Shown piece by piece: positions 36,257-45,339 of a DNA stretch of 64,000 bases. Positions within the stretch are counted from its first letter, which is position 1; each line of letters begins with the position of its first letter. Both the position numbers and the translations under genes were made by a program. The DNA is from an uncultured Flavobacteriales bacterium. GTDB lineage: Bacteria > Bacteroidota > Bacteroidia > Flavobacteriales_G > Salibacteraceae. The notes under the pieces were generated by a model, which had not been told where the DNA came from, did not search any database, and worked only from the letters and a program-made list of their open reading frames with translations. The stretch covers positions 21,369 to 85,368 of the forward strand of contig CALCCE010000306.1 of NCBI GenBank assembly GCA_937899835.1. Direction: 5' to 3'.

Positions 36257-38188
36257 TCAATTTCTGCTTAAATGCTCCCAATAAAGCTGATGGATGTCAT
36301 AATAATCGTAGTCAGGAGCTTGGAAAAATTGCCCCCAATTGATACTCATGGGAACAGCATTAGAGTAAATGGCCGTCATTTCTTTGGCATTGGCATCTGC
36401 ATAAGTGTAAATACAGGCACGCACTTGGGTGTTGTATGCGCCAGTAAACTTGGGAATTACAAAATCTACGCAACTCCCATTGGGAAATTTAAATGGGGGT
36501 GACATGTTACCACAGCCTGTTTTATAGGTATAGAGAATATCTTGCCACTGATGGTTCGAATCCAAAGCCTGTAGCATACAACTAACATCTCCATACATCA
36601 AAACTGAATCGGAAGTGGCGTTTCTTAGTTGAAGCGGATATCCCTCGAATCTTTCTTGAAAAGTCAAAATGGAGTCGGTATCGATCTCTACGGAAACAGT
36701 TTTTTCCTCAGGATAGGAAGGTGGGAGGCTATCGTAGTAATGAAGTCTGGAGGGATTGCCTATTTCTTGCCAGGTACGAGGCGGTAATATTTCTGATTTA
36801 AAATACAATGACAATGTCATCATGTAATCCAGGTTGAGGGGAAGCAGGCTCGAATCCAAAGGCTCCTGCCATAGCAGGTTTTCTTCTAAATCATAATAGG
36901 CGGGTCGCTTGTCTACCAGGGCGTAGAATATATTGTCCGCACTTCTGTCGAAGTTGAGGTGCTGGTACGACTTTTTCGAGAGGCTATCGGTTCGAATGTT
37001 CCAAAACGAGGCACTATCAAAATAGTCAACGATTACGATGTTTCCTCTTCGATCCAGGTATTTTGTAGAAAAGTTTCGCGGAGGGTGCAACGCATGGAGC
37101 CCGGTATCAATCACGGTCCATCCCTCTTCAAACTCATAACAGCCCAAACCATCCTCAAAGGCAGTTCGATGATTAAAATCGTCGTGTGTGTTACAGATGT
37201 TAAAAATGGGTTGAGAATGACGCAATACTCCCCCCTTGTCAACAAGCCAATATCTATATTCCTTGTCCCATACGAGTGCTGTTCTATCGCAAAATGAAGA
37301 GATATCATACCAGATTTCACTTTTGTGAATCTGCCTGCCTAAAGTGTCAAATATATAAATGGTAGGAAAGGTGTTGGAGTCTTCAATTTTTTCATGAGAA
37401 ACAGTTAAGGCAATTCTCCCTTCTTCGTCTCCCTGTTCGTAAAGCTGAAAAGTGATGTAATTCTCAGTATCCAATTGGAAACGTTTTTCACCGTACCGAT
37501 TCACTGCAAAAATTTTATTGCTTCTTTTCTCTTTTGCAAAGGCAATTGGTCCATAAAAAGGATTAACCCACTTAAATTCGTTGAATTGGGGAGCCACTTG
37601 CCCGGTAGTATCTAAAATAGCATAGTGCCTCCCACCGGTATCGTTTTTGAAACCCCCACAAGTGATGCCACGGTAGAAAGGTCCTAAATCATCGTATAAG
37701 GTATCGATGACCAGGGTGCCGGTTTGGTTGATCCTACCCAGTTTTCCCGATCGGACAACCACATTGGCAAAACCATCTTTGAATTCTTGAACTTCTATAA
37801 AATTGGTGTCTAAGGTGTCGCCACGCACATTGATGTAATATTCCTTGCTGCCATCACTCACGGTTGCCCATCCCGATTGAAACGATTCGGCAGCGGCATA
37901 AACGGGAGGCAGCACCCATTCGCCCTGGGTGTTGATGTAGCCGAAATAGGCATTTTCTCTTGCGGGGGCAAGTCCATTGGCAAAGGGTTTGGCATTGTGA
38001 AACTTGGGCGGGATCACCACAGTACCATGTTGGTCCATAAAGCCGTACCGCTGGTGTTCGCGAATGAGAAATAGCGCAGTAGTCTCGGGTTCGGAAAGGG
38101 AATTGCACCCTCCAAAAAGCATTGGAAGCAATAGCAACGGGAACACCCGTTTTGCTTTAGAGGTCAACTTCAGAATAATGCTAATCAT
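36257..38188 (-). CDS. WG-repeat lipoprotein
   Basis: The 643-aa protein has a lipoprotein signal (LLLLPMLFGGCNSL, lipobox FGGC). At least four WG-like repeats of about 40 residues follow (YGFMDQHGTVVIPPKFHNAK, YFGYINTQGEWVLPPVYAAA, LGRINQTGTLVIDTLYDDLG). The second half is different and beta-rich, without recognised domains. It is likely attached to the membrane and exposed to periplasm or surface. The start at MISIILKLTSK is preferred to 38218. Confidence 0.82.
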   Translation of the reverse strand: MISIILKLTSKAKRVFPLLLLPMLFGGCNSLSEPETTALFLIREHQRYGFMDQHGTVVIPPKFHNAKPFANGLAPARENAYFGYINTQGEWVLPPVYAAAESFQSGWATVSDGSKEYYINVRGDTLDTNFIEVQEFKDGFANVVVRSGKLGRINQTGTLVIDTLYDDLGPFYRGITCGGFKNDTGGRHYAILDTTGQVAPQFNEFKWVNPFYGPIAFAKEKRSNKIFAVNRYGEKRFQLDTENYITFQLYEQGDEEGRIALTVSHEKIEDSNTFPTIYIFDTLGRQIHKSEIWYDISSFCDRTALVWDKEYRYWLVDKGGVLRHSQPIFNICNTHDDFNHRTAFEDGLGCYEFEEGWTVIDTGLHALHPPRNFSTKYLDRRGNIVIVDYFDSASFWNIRTDSLSKKSYQHLNFDRSADNIFYALVDKRPAYYDLEENLLWQEPLDSSLLPLNLDYMMTLSLYFKSEILPPRTWQEIGNPSRLHYYDSLPPSYPEEKTVSVEIDTDSILTFQERFEGYPLQLRNATSDSVLMYGDVSCMLQALDSNHQWQDILYTYKTGCGNMSPPFKFPNGSCVDFVIPKFTGAYNTQVRACIYTYADANAKEMTAIYSNAVPMSINWGQFFQAPDYDYYDIHQLYWEHLSRN

Positions 38189-38215
38189 GACATCGCTCGA
38201 AAGGTTAGCACTAAA

Positions 38216-38223
38216 CAAATATA
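38216..38223 (-). promoter_or_regulatory. Candidate -7 element for the WG-repeat operon
   Basis: On the minus strand this reads TATATTTG, an exact TAnnTTTG match, 28 bp upstream of the ATG at 38188. No clear -33 TTG is present at the right spacing. Confidence 0.55.
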
Positions 38224-38356
38224 AATGCAGAATTGACTCTATCTGCTAAAATCGCTTACGAAGAAGGAAGCTTTGAAGGTGGAGAAAAGCAATCGACACC
38301 ATTTCGCTGGGTTAAGCCTGCATCGTGAGACTATTGGCATTGGCGCTTGATAGGCA

Positions 38357-38390
38357 TAAAAAAAGGGCCATTCCCTAAGGAACAGCCCTT
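38357..38390 (-). terminator. Terminator of the Prc protease gene
   Basis: AAGGGC (38363-38368) pairs with GCCCTT (38385-38390), with a second TTCC/GGAA helix inside. A run of seven T follows on the minus strand. It lies 35 bp past the protease stop. Confidence 0.85.
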
Positions 38391-38424
38391 CATGAGTAGG
38401 CCTGGTTGAGGTTCAGTTCTGAGC

Positions 38425-40563
38425 TTAACGCATGTCCGAAAGGATATACATCGCTTCGTTCACGTATAAATCGCGGTTCAGCTCTTTCAGCCAGGACTCG
38501 TTTAATTTCGTACGGGAGGTATCTGCTTCAATATAAATTAAATCTTCGGGCAAATTGTTCACCTCCAGGGTCTCAATCATTTGTTTGTCCAGGTCTTTCA
38601 AACTTTGGCTCTCCTCTTCACGCGCCATGCGCATGTTGCGGTAACCCAACCAGTTCAAAGGAATCAAAGACTCGTTTTGTTGGGTTTCGAGGCGCTTGGA
38701 GTACTCTTCGATGGTGTTGAAGCCTTCGTTTTGTGCAATCCGTTTTTCGCTGTTTTCCTTCAGCTGGTCTACCTTGTATTTGGGCGACCAGGCCTTGTAT
38801 TCCACCGGTTCAATTTTGTCCCAAGGCATCACGTATTCTTGCTCCTTTTCTCCGGTCTCGATGTATTGGTAGCGGTCGGGGAAAATAATGTCGGGGGTAA
38901 CGCCTTTCAACTGCGTAGAGCCACCGTTGATGCGGTAAAACTTTTGCATGGTGATTTTCACGGCACCCAATGGTTTGATGTTGTTCAATTCATCCGGCAA
39001 TACATCATCCAAACCAAAGAAGCGTTGAACGGTACCTTTACCGAAAGAACTGGTGCTGCCCACGATTACTCCGCGGTCATAGTCTTGAATGGCAGCGGCT
39101 AAAATCTCGGAAGCGGAAGCGCTGTTGGAATTTAACATCACCACCAGCGGACCGTCATACACCAATTTGGGGTCGCGATCTCTGTAAACTGTAGGGCTTG
39201 CCTGATTTTTATCCCGTACCTGAACGATAGGCCCTTGCTCAATGAAGAGCCCGGCCATGTCGATGGCGTCCTGTAGAGAGCCACCACCGTTGTCTCTCAA
39301 GTCGAGAATAATGCCGCTAACGCCTTCTGCTTTAAGCTTGATGATTTCTTTCTTCACGTCTGAAGAAGCGTGACGACCGCCTCCACGGCGGGAGAAATCA
39401 GCATAAAATTTAGGAAGGTAAATGTAGCCGACTGGCTTTTTGGTGTTTTCCTCATTCTTCAGCAGGGCCGATTTGGCATAAGTCGCTTCAATCACCACAA
39501 TGTCACGAATGATGGGGATGACCTTGATCGTTCCATCCACTTTTTCAACGGTAAGGCGTACTTCAGTTCCTTTGCGGCCGCGGATGAGTTTTACTGCTTC
39601 ATCAAGGCGCATCTCCACTACGTCTACGGGTTCTTCTTCTCCTTGTGCTACCTTGAGAATCAAATCACCAGCCTTCAATTCGCCTTGGCGTGCCGAGGCA
39701 CTTCCGGGAACAATGCTCGATACTTTGATAAAGCCGTCACGCTCTACCAACTGTGCACCAATACCCTCCAATTTTCCGGAGATGCTGATGTCGAAATCTT
39801 CTTTGTTTTTCGGTGGAAACCAACTGGTGTGAGGTCCGTGAATGTTTACAATCGAATTGATGTAGAGCGTCAATCGATCATTCTCATCCATTTGTTGCAT
39901 GCGCTTGTACCAACGGTTGTAGTTTTTAAGCACTTTTCCGCGCGCATCTTCTTCCAGTTCTTGAAACGATTTTTCGGTGACCTCTTCGCCTTTCTTCTTT
40001 TTCTTTTCCGTTTTTTTCATCTCATCGTACACCCGAAAGATGACAGCAAACTTGAGCACCTTGCGCCAGCGATCTTTCAAAGCAGCATCACTATCGGCAT
40101 AAATGAGTTTATCGGGCTCGGTTTCAATGCTTTCCTCCTTGTTATAGTCGAAAGGTTGGGCCAGTAATTCTTCGTAAAAACCTTTGACGGTTTCTATCCG
40201 CTTGGTAAAAATTTTATCAGAGAGGTTAAAGAACTCATAAGCCTTGTCCGAGATTTGATCGTCGATCTTAAACTCAAACGCACTCAGCTGCGCAATTTCC
40301 GATTTGGTGAAATAGCGCTTGTTGTAGTCGAGGCGCTTCAGATACAACTGATAGGCCTTGGAAGAATAATCATCGTTGATGTTGAGGGGATTGTAGTGCC
40401 TTCTTTTGAGGCTTTCCATGATCACTTCCATCAACACCTCATTTTTCTGAGGAGGTTGCACCGCAGGTGCTGGATCGGCATGCGATACCGACTCAGAATA
40501 AATCCAGGAACTAAACAGAATTACCGCCAGAAAAAAGGCGATGTATTTACCGATTCTAATCAT
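38425..40563 (-). CDS. prc: C-terminal processing protease Prc/Tsp (S41A)
   Basis: The 712-aa periplasmic protease has a signal anchor (YIAFFLAVILFSSWIYSES), an N-terminal helical domain, a PDZ domain (about residues 240-330, GIGAQLVERDGFIKVSSIVP) and the S41 domain. The catalytic Ser lies in the SASASE motif (about residue 483), with Lys509 in SFGKGTVQ. The tail resembles the family's C-terminal helical extension (DUF3340). It should degrade or trim exported proteins with nonpolar C-termini. A single gene with its own terminator. Confidence 0.93.
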   Translation of the reverse strand: MIRIGKYIAFFLAVILFSSWIYSESVSHADPAPAVQPPQKNEVLMEVIMESLKRRHYNPLNINDDYSSKAYQLYLKRLDYNKRYFTKSEIAQLSAFEFKIDDQISDKAYEFFNLSDKIFTKRIETVKGFYEELLAQPFDYNKEESIETEPDKLIYADSDAALKDRWRKVLKFAVIFRVYDEMKKTEKKKKKGEEVTEKSFQELEEDARGKVLKNYNRWYKRMQQMDENDRLTLYINSIVNIHGPHTSWFPPKNKEDFDISISGKLEGIGAQLVERDGFIKVSSIVPGSASARQGELKAGDLILKVAQGEEEPVDVVEMRLDEAVKLIRGRKGTEVRLTVEKVDGTIKVIPIIRDIVVIEATYAKSALLKNEENTKKPVGYIYLPKFYADFSRRGGGRHASSDVKKEIIKLKAEGVSGIILDLRDNGGGSLQDAIDMAGLFIEQGPIVQVRDKNQASPTVYRDRDPKLVYDGPLVVMLNSNSASASEILAAAIQDYDRGVIVGSTSSFGKGTVQRFFGLDDVLPDELNNIKPLGAVKITMQKFYRINGGSTQLKGVTPDIIFPDRYQYIETGEKEQEYVMPWDKIEPVEYKAWSPKYKVDQLKENSEKRIAQNEGFNTIEEYSKRLETQQNESLIPLNWLGYRNMRMAREEESQSLKDLDKQMIETLEVNNLPEDLIYIEADTSRTKLNESWLKELNRDLYVNEAMYILSDMR

Positions 40564-40740
40564 GCTTGTTGTTGCGTTTCGGGGCTACTGCGCGAATCTC
40601 TAAAATTACTCTACCGACTTCTACTAACCAAAAAGCCCCCTGTTTTATTTCATGCGCCAAGTTGAGTGCATTCAAAAAGCAGGCCAGTTGAATCCTTTAC
40701 AAAAAAACTTAGCCTAAAAACGTTTCTCCTCCTCGATGGG

Positions 40741-41643
40741 TTACGGAGAAACGTATTGCAAACGGGTGCCTTTGTCCGAAGGCGTCAACCTTACCCTGTA
40801 GCCGCAAAATAGCGCCCGATTTTCGGGCCCGTGTTCACAGGGAAAACCCGTCCACAACGGGAGGTTGTTTTGCCGGGCAAATTCCACAAATAAGGTTTCA
40901 CTTTTGGATTGCCCTTCCGGGGAACTTGCAAGGTTACCAACCAAGATTCCCTTCAATTGTTTTAGCCGTCTGGTCCGATGCAGCTGTAAAAGCATCCGGT
41001 CGATCCGATACGGGGCCTCGCCCACTTCTTCCGTAAACAAAATACTGTCGGTCCAATCGGGTTCTGAAACGGTTCCGAGCAGATGTACCAGCAAGCTAAG
41101 GTTGCCACCCAACAGGCGTCCTTCGATGGGCGCTCCCCGATGATTGCCTTCGAAATACAAGTCTTGCGGGCCATCAAATAATGCCTTGCGCACCGATTTC
41201 CGGGCAGCTTCATATCCCTTGCGCGGATATTCCACCGGCATTGGACCGTGGATGCTGCAAAAGTTCATTTGATTGAGGTGCAGATGCAGCGCTGTAATGT
41301 CGCTGTAGCCAACGATCCATTTGGGCGCTTTGCGAAACCCGGTGAAATCCAGCTGATCCAGTAAACGGGAGGTGCCGTAACCACCGCGCAAGCAAATGAT
41401 GGCCCTGATTTCGGGATCATCCAGGGCACTTTGCAAATCGGCCAGCCGGTCGGCATCCGGTGCGGCAAAATGATAATAGGAATCATGCTGCCCATCAGCA
41501 GAAGGGCTTACCTCGGGCTGCAGCCCCCAGGAGCGCAGCAGCTGTTCCACTTGAGCAATCAGGCCCTCGAACTCAACAATCGATTTGCCGGGCGCAACCA
41601 GGGCTACCCGGTCGTTGGCTTTCAAAAAGGGAGCGGGTATCAT
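40741..41643 (-). CDS. LD-carboxypeptidase (peptidase S66)
   Basis: The 300-aa enzyme cleaves the L,D bond in peptidoglycan tetrapeptides during recycling. The catalytic Ser is in VGYSDITALHLHL, the conserved segment GGYGTSRLLDQLD precedes it, and the C-terminal His is in GFPCEHGPENRALF. There is no signal peptide, so it acts in the cytoplasm like LdcA. It begins 6 bp after egtD and is probably co-transcribed with the ergothioneine genes, but no functional link is evident. Confidence 0.9.
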   Translation of the reverse strand: MIPAPFLKANDRVALVAPGKSIVEFEGLIAQVEQLLRSWGLQPEVSPSADGQHDSYYHFAAPDADRLADLQSALDDPEIRAIICLRGGYGTSRLLDQLDFTGFRKAPKWIVGYSDITALHLHLNQMNFCSIHGPMPVEYPRKGYEAARKSVRKALFDGPQDLYFEGNHRGAPIEGRLLGGNLSLLVHLLGTVSEPDWTDSILFTEEVGEAPYRIDRMLLQLHRTRRLKQLKGILVGNLASSPEGQSKSETLFVEFARQNNLPLWTGFPCEHGPENRALFCGYRVRLTPSDKGTRLQYVSP

Positions 41644-41649
41644 GGGTAC

Positions 41650-42669
41650 TTAGGCAGACCAAAGGGCATCGAGGAAATGTTTTTTCGCATCGAAAAGATG
41701 GGCCACCGTTGAAAAACCGGTGCGCGAAGCCAGCGCTTCTACCTGGCCAGGGAAATACTTGCGTGACACTTCGGTCTTGATGATCTCAGCCACTTCAAAA
41801 TCCACGGTGTCGTCCAGGGCAGCGATGTAAACCGATTGTTTCACTTTACTGACCAAACAACTGCGCGCCTCTCCATTGATGGCATCATAAAACGGATAGT
41901 GCTTAAAAGTGGACAAGTCGAATTCAGCACCCAACTCCCGGTTCATACGGTTGAGCAGATTGAGGTTGAACTGTGCGGTAACCCCTTTCGAGTCGTTGTA
42001 GGCCGCCAAAATCATGTCCGGGTCTTTGCGCAGGTCGAAACCCGTAAGCAGCAGATCCCCTTGCTTCATTCCCGCCTTCAGTTTTTCGAGAAAGTTGACC
42101 ACCTCTACAAATTTCAGGTTGCCCACATTGCTACCCAGAAATAACACTACCCGAGTGCGTTTAGCGTCTTCCGCCTTCAGGTTGTTGAGTGCTTGGAAAT
42201 AGTCGTCCACAATGGCGTTCACCTGCAAATCAGGTATTTCCTGCTGCAATGTGTTGACCAACCCGTCGATCGCTTCGGTAGAAATGTCGACCGGTCGGTA
42301 GGTGAAATCGGCTCCGGCTTCCAGAAAGTGCCGAAGCAACACCTTGGTCTTGTAACCATCACCGGCTCCGAGTTCGATGATGTCGAACCCACCGGTGCGC
42401 TGGCAGTGATCCAGAATTTGTGATTTGTTCAGGTCCAGTACTTCGTATTCACAATCGGTGAGGTAATACTCGTCCAGGTTCATAATGTCCTGAAAAAGTT
42501 TGCTCCCGATTTCGTCGTAAAAGTATTTGGAAGGAATTTTTTTTGGCCGGGCCCAGAGTCCTTTGCGAATGTCGATGGCAAAGGGGCTCAGTGCTTGAGG
42601 GGCCGGATCAGAAGATTTTGTCGTAGAGTTCACGTTGATGTTGATGTGCGAGGCTGGATTTAGATTCAA
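41650..42669 (-). CDS. egtD: L-histidine N-alpha-methyltransferase (EgtD)
   Basis: The enzyme makes hercynine by adding three methyl groups from SAM to histidine, the first step of ergothioneine synthesis. The SAM motif is DIIELGAGDGYKTKVLL, preceded by the family start region SPFAIDIRKGLWARPKKIPS and KYFYDEIGSKLFQDIMNLDE. The 339-aa reading from ATG at 42669 overlaps the bestrophin gene by 62 bp. An in-frame GTG at 42633 shortens the overlap to 26 bp and is also plausible. It lies two genes downstream of egtB. Confidence 0.93.
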   Translation of the reverse strand: MNLNPASHININVNSTTKSSDPAPQALSPFAIDIRKGLWARPKKIPSKYFYDEIGSKLFQDIMNLDEYYLTDCEYEVLDLNKSQILDHCQRTGGFDIIELGAGDGYKTKVLLRHFLEAGADFTYRPVDISTEAIDGLVNTLQQEIPDLQVNAIVDDYFQALNNLKAEDAKRTRVVLFLGSNVGNLKFVEVVNFLEKLKAGMKQGDLLLTGFDLRKDPDMILAAYNDSKGVTAQFNLNLLNRMNRELGAEFDLSTFKHYPFYDAINGEARSCLVSKVKQSVYIAALDDTVDFEVAEIIKTEVSRKYFPGQVEALASRTGFSTVAHLFDAKKHFLDALWSA

Positions 42670-43537
42670 GAATTTCGAAAACGTTGTTTTTTATCGTGTG
42701 TGCGATGTTGCCGGTAGGCAAGTCGTTGCAATCGAGCCCAAAAGGATCTTCGATTTCTTCGGCCATCATTTCTACTCCAATCATGGCAAAAAACACAAAC
42801 ATGACCAGTGGAATAGACCAATAGCCAAATTCGGGAATCAGGCCCAAAGGAAGAATGAGTCCATAAATGGTGATGTATAATTTCAGGTACACGTTGTAAG
42901 AAAACGGGATCGGTGTTTTTTTAATACGTTCACAAGCACCTAAAATATCGAGCAAGGAGGTGAGTTGTGGCTTTATGTTGATCATATCTGCTTCACTCAG
43001 GTCGCCAGCCCGGTAGTGGGCTTCCACACGCTGAAAAATCTCTAAACTGATTTGATTCGGAATGTGGCCCAGGGTTTTATAGTAGGCCAGTTCATCTGGT
43101 GAAACGTGAATGAGTTCTTCTAATTTGGTGCCTTTGCGCAAATGCTCTTTCAAAGCAATGCAAAAGTTTGCGAGGCTCTTGGCCAAATAGTGTCGGCTGG
43201 CAGTTTCTTTTTCCGGGAGCATCACGTGGGCCATCAGGGCAATGTTGCGGCAATTGTTGACCAAAGCACCCCATTGCTTGCGGCCTTCCCACCAGCGATC
43301 GTAGGCGCTGTTGGTTCTAAAAACCAGCAAAATACTCAGTACCACTCCCAACAACGAAAAAATGCCGGTATTGACTTTCATTTCCATGTCGGTCAACAAC
43401 TCGATGTCTACCACCGCCATAACGGTGGAAACGGCCCCCATGAGCAGTACAGCCCGAAGGATTTTTTGCATCGTCCAACTCTTGGCAAGGTGTGAGATGT
43501 CCTGGAGCCAGTTGCGGTTAGGTTCGTAGATGATCAT
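42608..43537 (-). CDS. Bestrophin-family ion channel
   Basis: The 309-aa protein has the bestrophin layout: NRNWLQDISHLAKSWTMQK at the start, VLSILLVFRTNSAYDRWWEG after the second helix (the signature region) and KTPIPFSYNVYLKLYITIYG before the later helices. Bacterial bestrophins are pentameric cation channels with a narrow pore. It sits between egtB (20-bp gap) and egtD (62-bp overlap), so it is transcribed with them. Any role in ergothioneine handling is inference. Confidence 0.9.
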   Translation of the reverse strand: MIIYEPNRNWLQDISHLAKSWTMQKILRAVLLMGAVSTVMAVVDIELLTDMEMKVNTGIFSLLGVVLSILLVFRTNSAYDRWWEGRKQWGALVNNCRNIALMAHVMLPEKETASRHYLAKSLANFCIALKEHLRKGTKLEELIHVSPDELAYYKTLGHIPNQISLEIFQRVEAHYRAGDLSEADMINIKPQLTSLLDILGACERIKKTPIPFSYNVYLKLYITIYGLILPLGLIPEFGYWSIPLVMFVFFAMIGVEMMAEEIEDPFGLDCNDLPTGNIAHTIKNNVFEILESKSSLAHQHQRELYDKIF

Positions 43538-43557
43538 AAGAGGCGCTCAAATGTCAA

Positions 43558-44751
43558 TTAGTTTCTGGCTAAGCGGATGCCCGTGAATTGCCAGCGAAGG
43601 TGTGGATGAAAAAAGTTGCGGTAAGTAGGTCGAAAATGACCTTTGGCAGTGGCTACCGAGCCCCCGCGCAGCACCATCTGGCTCACCATAAATTTCCCGT
43701 TGTATTCTCCCAATGCACCGGCGGCCTTGGCAAAACCGGGATAGGGAAGGTAGGCACTTTGGGTCCACTCCCAAACGCTACCGTGGTGGAGTTGCGGGTG
43801 CAGGACCTCCCATTCAAACTCTGTGGGCAAACGCATCCCCTTCCATTGTGCAAAAGCGTCCGCTTCGAAATAACTCACGTGGCTTACCGGATCGTCCAGC
43901 CGCACGGGTTCGAAACCGGCCAGGCCATAACGGTGCCATTGGCCTTCTGTAAAATGCCAATAAAGTGGGGCCTTGCGTTGCTCGGTATTCACCCATGCCC
44001 AACCTTCGGCCAGCCAAAAGCGAAAATCTTGATAACCTCCGGCCTCCACAAATTCCAAATATTCCCGGTTGGTGACCAAATGGTTGTAGACCTGTCCACC
44101 GTTCAAATATACCTGGTGGACGCCCTTCTCATTGTCGAAACAAAAATCGGAGCCGGCGTAGCCAATGGAGTGCACCCCTTCGGGAATTTGAATCCATTGT
44201 CCGGTACCTTCCGCTTTGGGAAAGGCAAAATCTTCCCGGTAAACCGGGAAAAGTGGATTGTGTCCCAAAATGTATTTCAGGTCGGTGAGCAACAACTCCT
44301 GGTGTTGCTGTTCGTGGTTCAAGCCCAATTCCAGAATTGGCAAAACCGCTTCGGGAACCGAACCGCTCAGAAAACGCTCTACATGTGCATCCACGTATTT
44401 CCGGTAGGCATACACTCCACTAACCGTTGGTCGGGTGAGGTTGCCGCGTTCGGCCCGAATGGTGCGGGTACCCACCGATTCATAATAGCTGTTAAAAAGG
44501 AAGCCAAAATCAGGGTGGAATTCCTGGTAGCCTTCTACAAACCCCTTCAACACAAAAGTTTCGAAAAACCAGGTAGTGTGTGCCAGGTGCCATTTCGGTG
44601 GACTCACGTCCTCTATGGGTTGCACCACATAGTCTTCAGGCTCTAAAGGAGCGCACAGTGTTTCAGTGGCTTGGCGAACGGTTTTGTAAGAAAGAAGGGC
44701 AGAAGATGAGCCGATTTCAGGAACCGGAGGAGAAAAAGTAGCCGATTTCAT
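43558..44751 (-). CDS. egtB: Ergothioneine sulfoxide synthase (EgtB)
   Basis: The 397-aa non-haem iron enzyme joins hercynine to a thiol (cysteine or gamma-glutamylcysteine) with oxygen. The N-terminal DinB-like part has the iron-binding histidines in KWHLAHTTWFFE (His55/His58) and NHEQQHQELLLTD (His146, His150). The C-terminal formylglycine-generating-like domain runs from VHSIGYAGSDFCFDNEKG through MRLPTEFEWEV to VLRGGSVATAKGHFRPTYRN. No egtC, egtA or egtE is present nearby, so the thiol donor and lyase must come from elsewhere. First gene of the cluster. Confidence 0.93.
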   Translation of the reverse strand: MKSATFSPPVPEIGSSSALLSYKTVRQATETLCAPLEPEDYVVQPIEDVSPPKWHLAHTTWFFETFVLKGFVEGYQEFHPDFGFLFNSYYESVGTRTIRAERGNLTRPTVSGVYAYRKYVDAHVERFLSGSVPEAVLPILELGLNHEQQHQELLLTDLKYILGHNPLFPVYREDFAFPKAEGTGQWIQIPEGVHSIGYAGSDFCFDNEKGVHQVYLNGGQVYNHLVTNREYLEFVEAGGYQDFRFWLAEGWAWVNTEQRKAPLYWHFTEGQWHRYGLAGFEPVRLDDPVSHVSYFEADAFAQWKGMRLPTEFEWEVLHPQLHHGSVWEWTQSAYLPYPGFAKAAGALGEYNGKFMVSQMVLRGGSVATAKGHFRPTYRNFFHPHLRWQFTGIRLARN

Positions 44752-44955
44752 AGGAATAAATACAAATATGCAAAAACTGCTTCATCCTTTTGTTTTTAGG
44801 GCTTGGAAGTTCGCTGCCAGATGGCTTTTCGTTGGAAGCCCAACCATTTTTTGAGCAAACAATATCTAATTACATGCAACGATTTGCCCCTTTCGATTGT
44901 CTTATTCAGGAGACCAGACGGAAATGCTACAAACCTTTAATAATCAAAACGGCCC

Positions 44956-45339
44956 ATGTACAAACGGATGAAAAAGACCCCGCTAGGAAGCAATGAAGTA
45001 GTCGTATTTCAACATGATGCAGGAACCATTGGATTCGATCCCAGAAATGGATTCTTGTTTTTGGATTGGAAAGGATTTGTTAACCGCCGAGAAGTAGCCC
45101 GAGCCCTCGAACGTGCTACAGAATTCTTTTGTCGCCATTTTCCAGGAGGTCAGCTCCCCAGTTATTCCGTTTTCAAGAAGAATTTGTCTCGTCTCATCGA
45201 CTCGCTTAACCGCAAGTGGCTGGCCGTAGGAGCCACCGATGGTTTCGAATACTCTGTCGTATGTTACCCCAGCGATTTGGCTTCTCCCAGTGGTTTATCT
45301 TACCTAATCGAAAAGTATCGCCTGATTCAGGAGGCTTAA
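44956..45339 (+). CDS. Small hypothetical protein, convergent with the flavoprotein regulator
   Basis: The 127-aa protein has FDPRNGFLFLDWKGFVNRRE and VARALERATEFFCRHFPGGQ, an alpha/beta arrangement that loosely recalls SpoIIAA/STAS-like domains, but no family is clear. It has no signal peptide or membrane segment. Its stop overlaps that of the 45336-46997 gene through a shared TTAA. An ATG at 44968 is an alternative start. Confidence 0.6.
   Translation: MYKRMKKTPLGSNEVVVFQHDAGTIGFDPRNGFLFLDWKGFVNRREVARALERATEFFCRHFPGGQLPSYSVFKKNLSRLIDSLNRKWLAVGATDGFEYSVVCYPSDLASPSGLSYLIEKYRLIQEA

Noticed and set aside
43588..44646. 352-codon open frame on the plus strand opposite egtB
   Set aside because: egtB has all its iron-site and FGE-domain motifs; the opposite frame shows none.
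44795..44843. GGGCTT...AAGCCC inverted repeat
   Set aside because: The arms are 6 bp with a loop of about 30 nt and no T-run, too weak for a terminator.
44874..44996. 40-codon frame MQRFAPFDCL... before the hypothetical gene at 44956
   Set aside because: It overlaps the better candidate at 44956 and has no supporting features.
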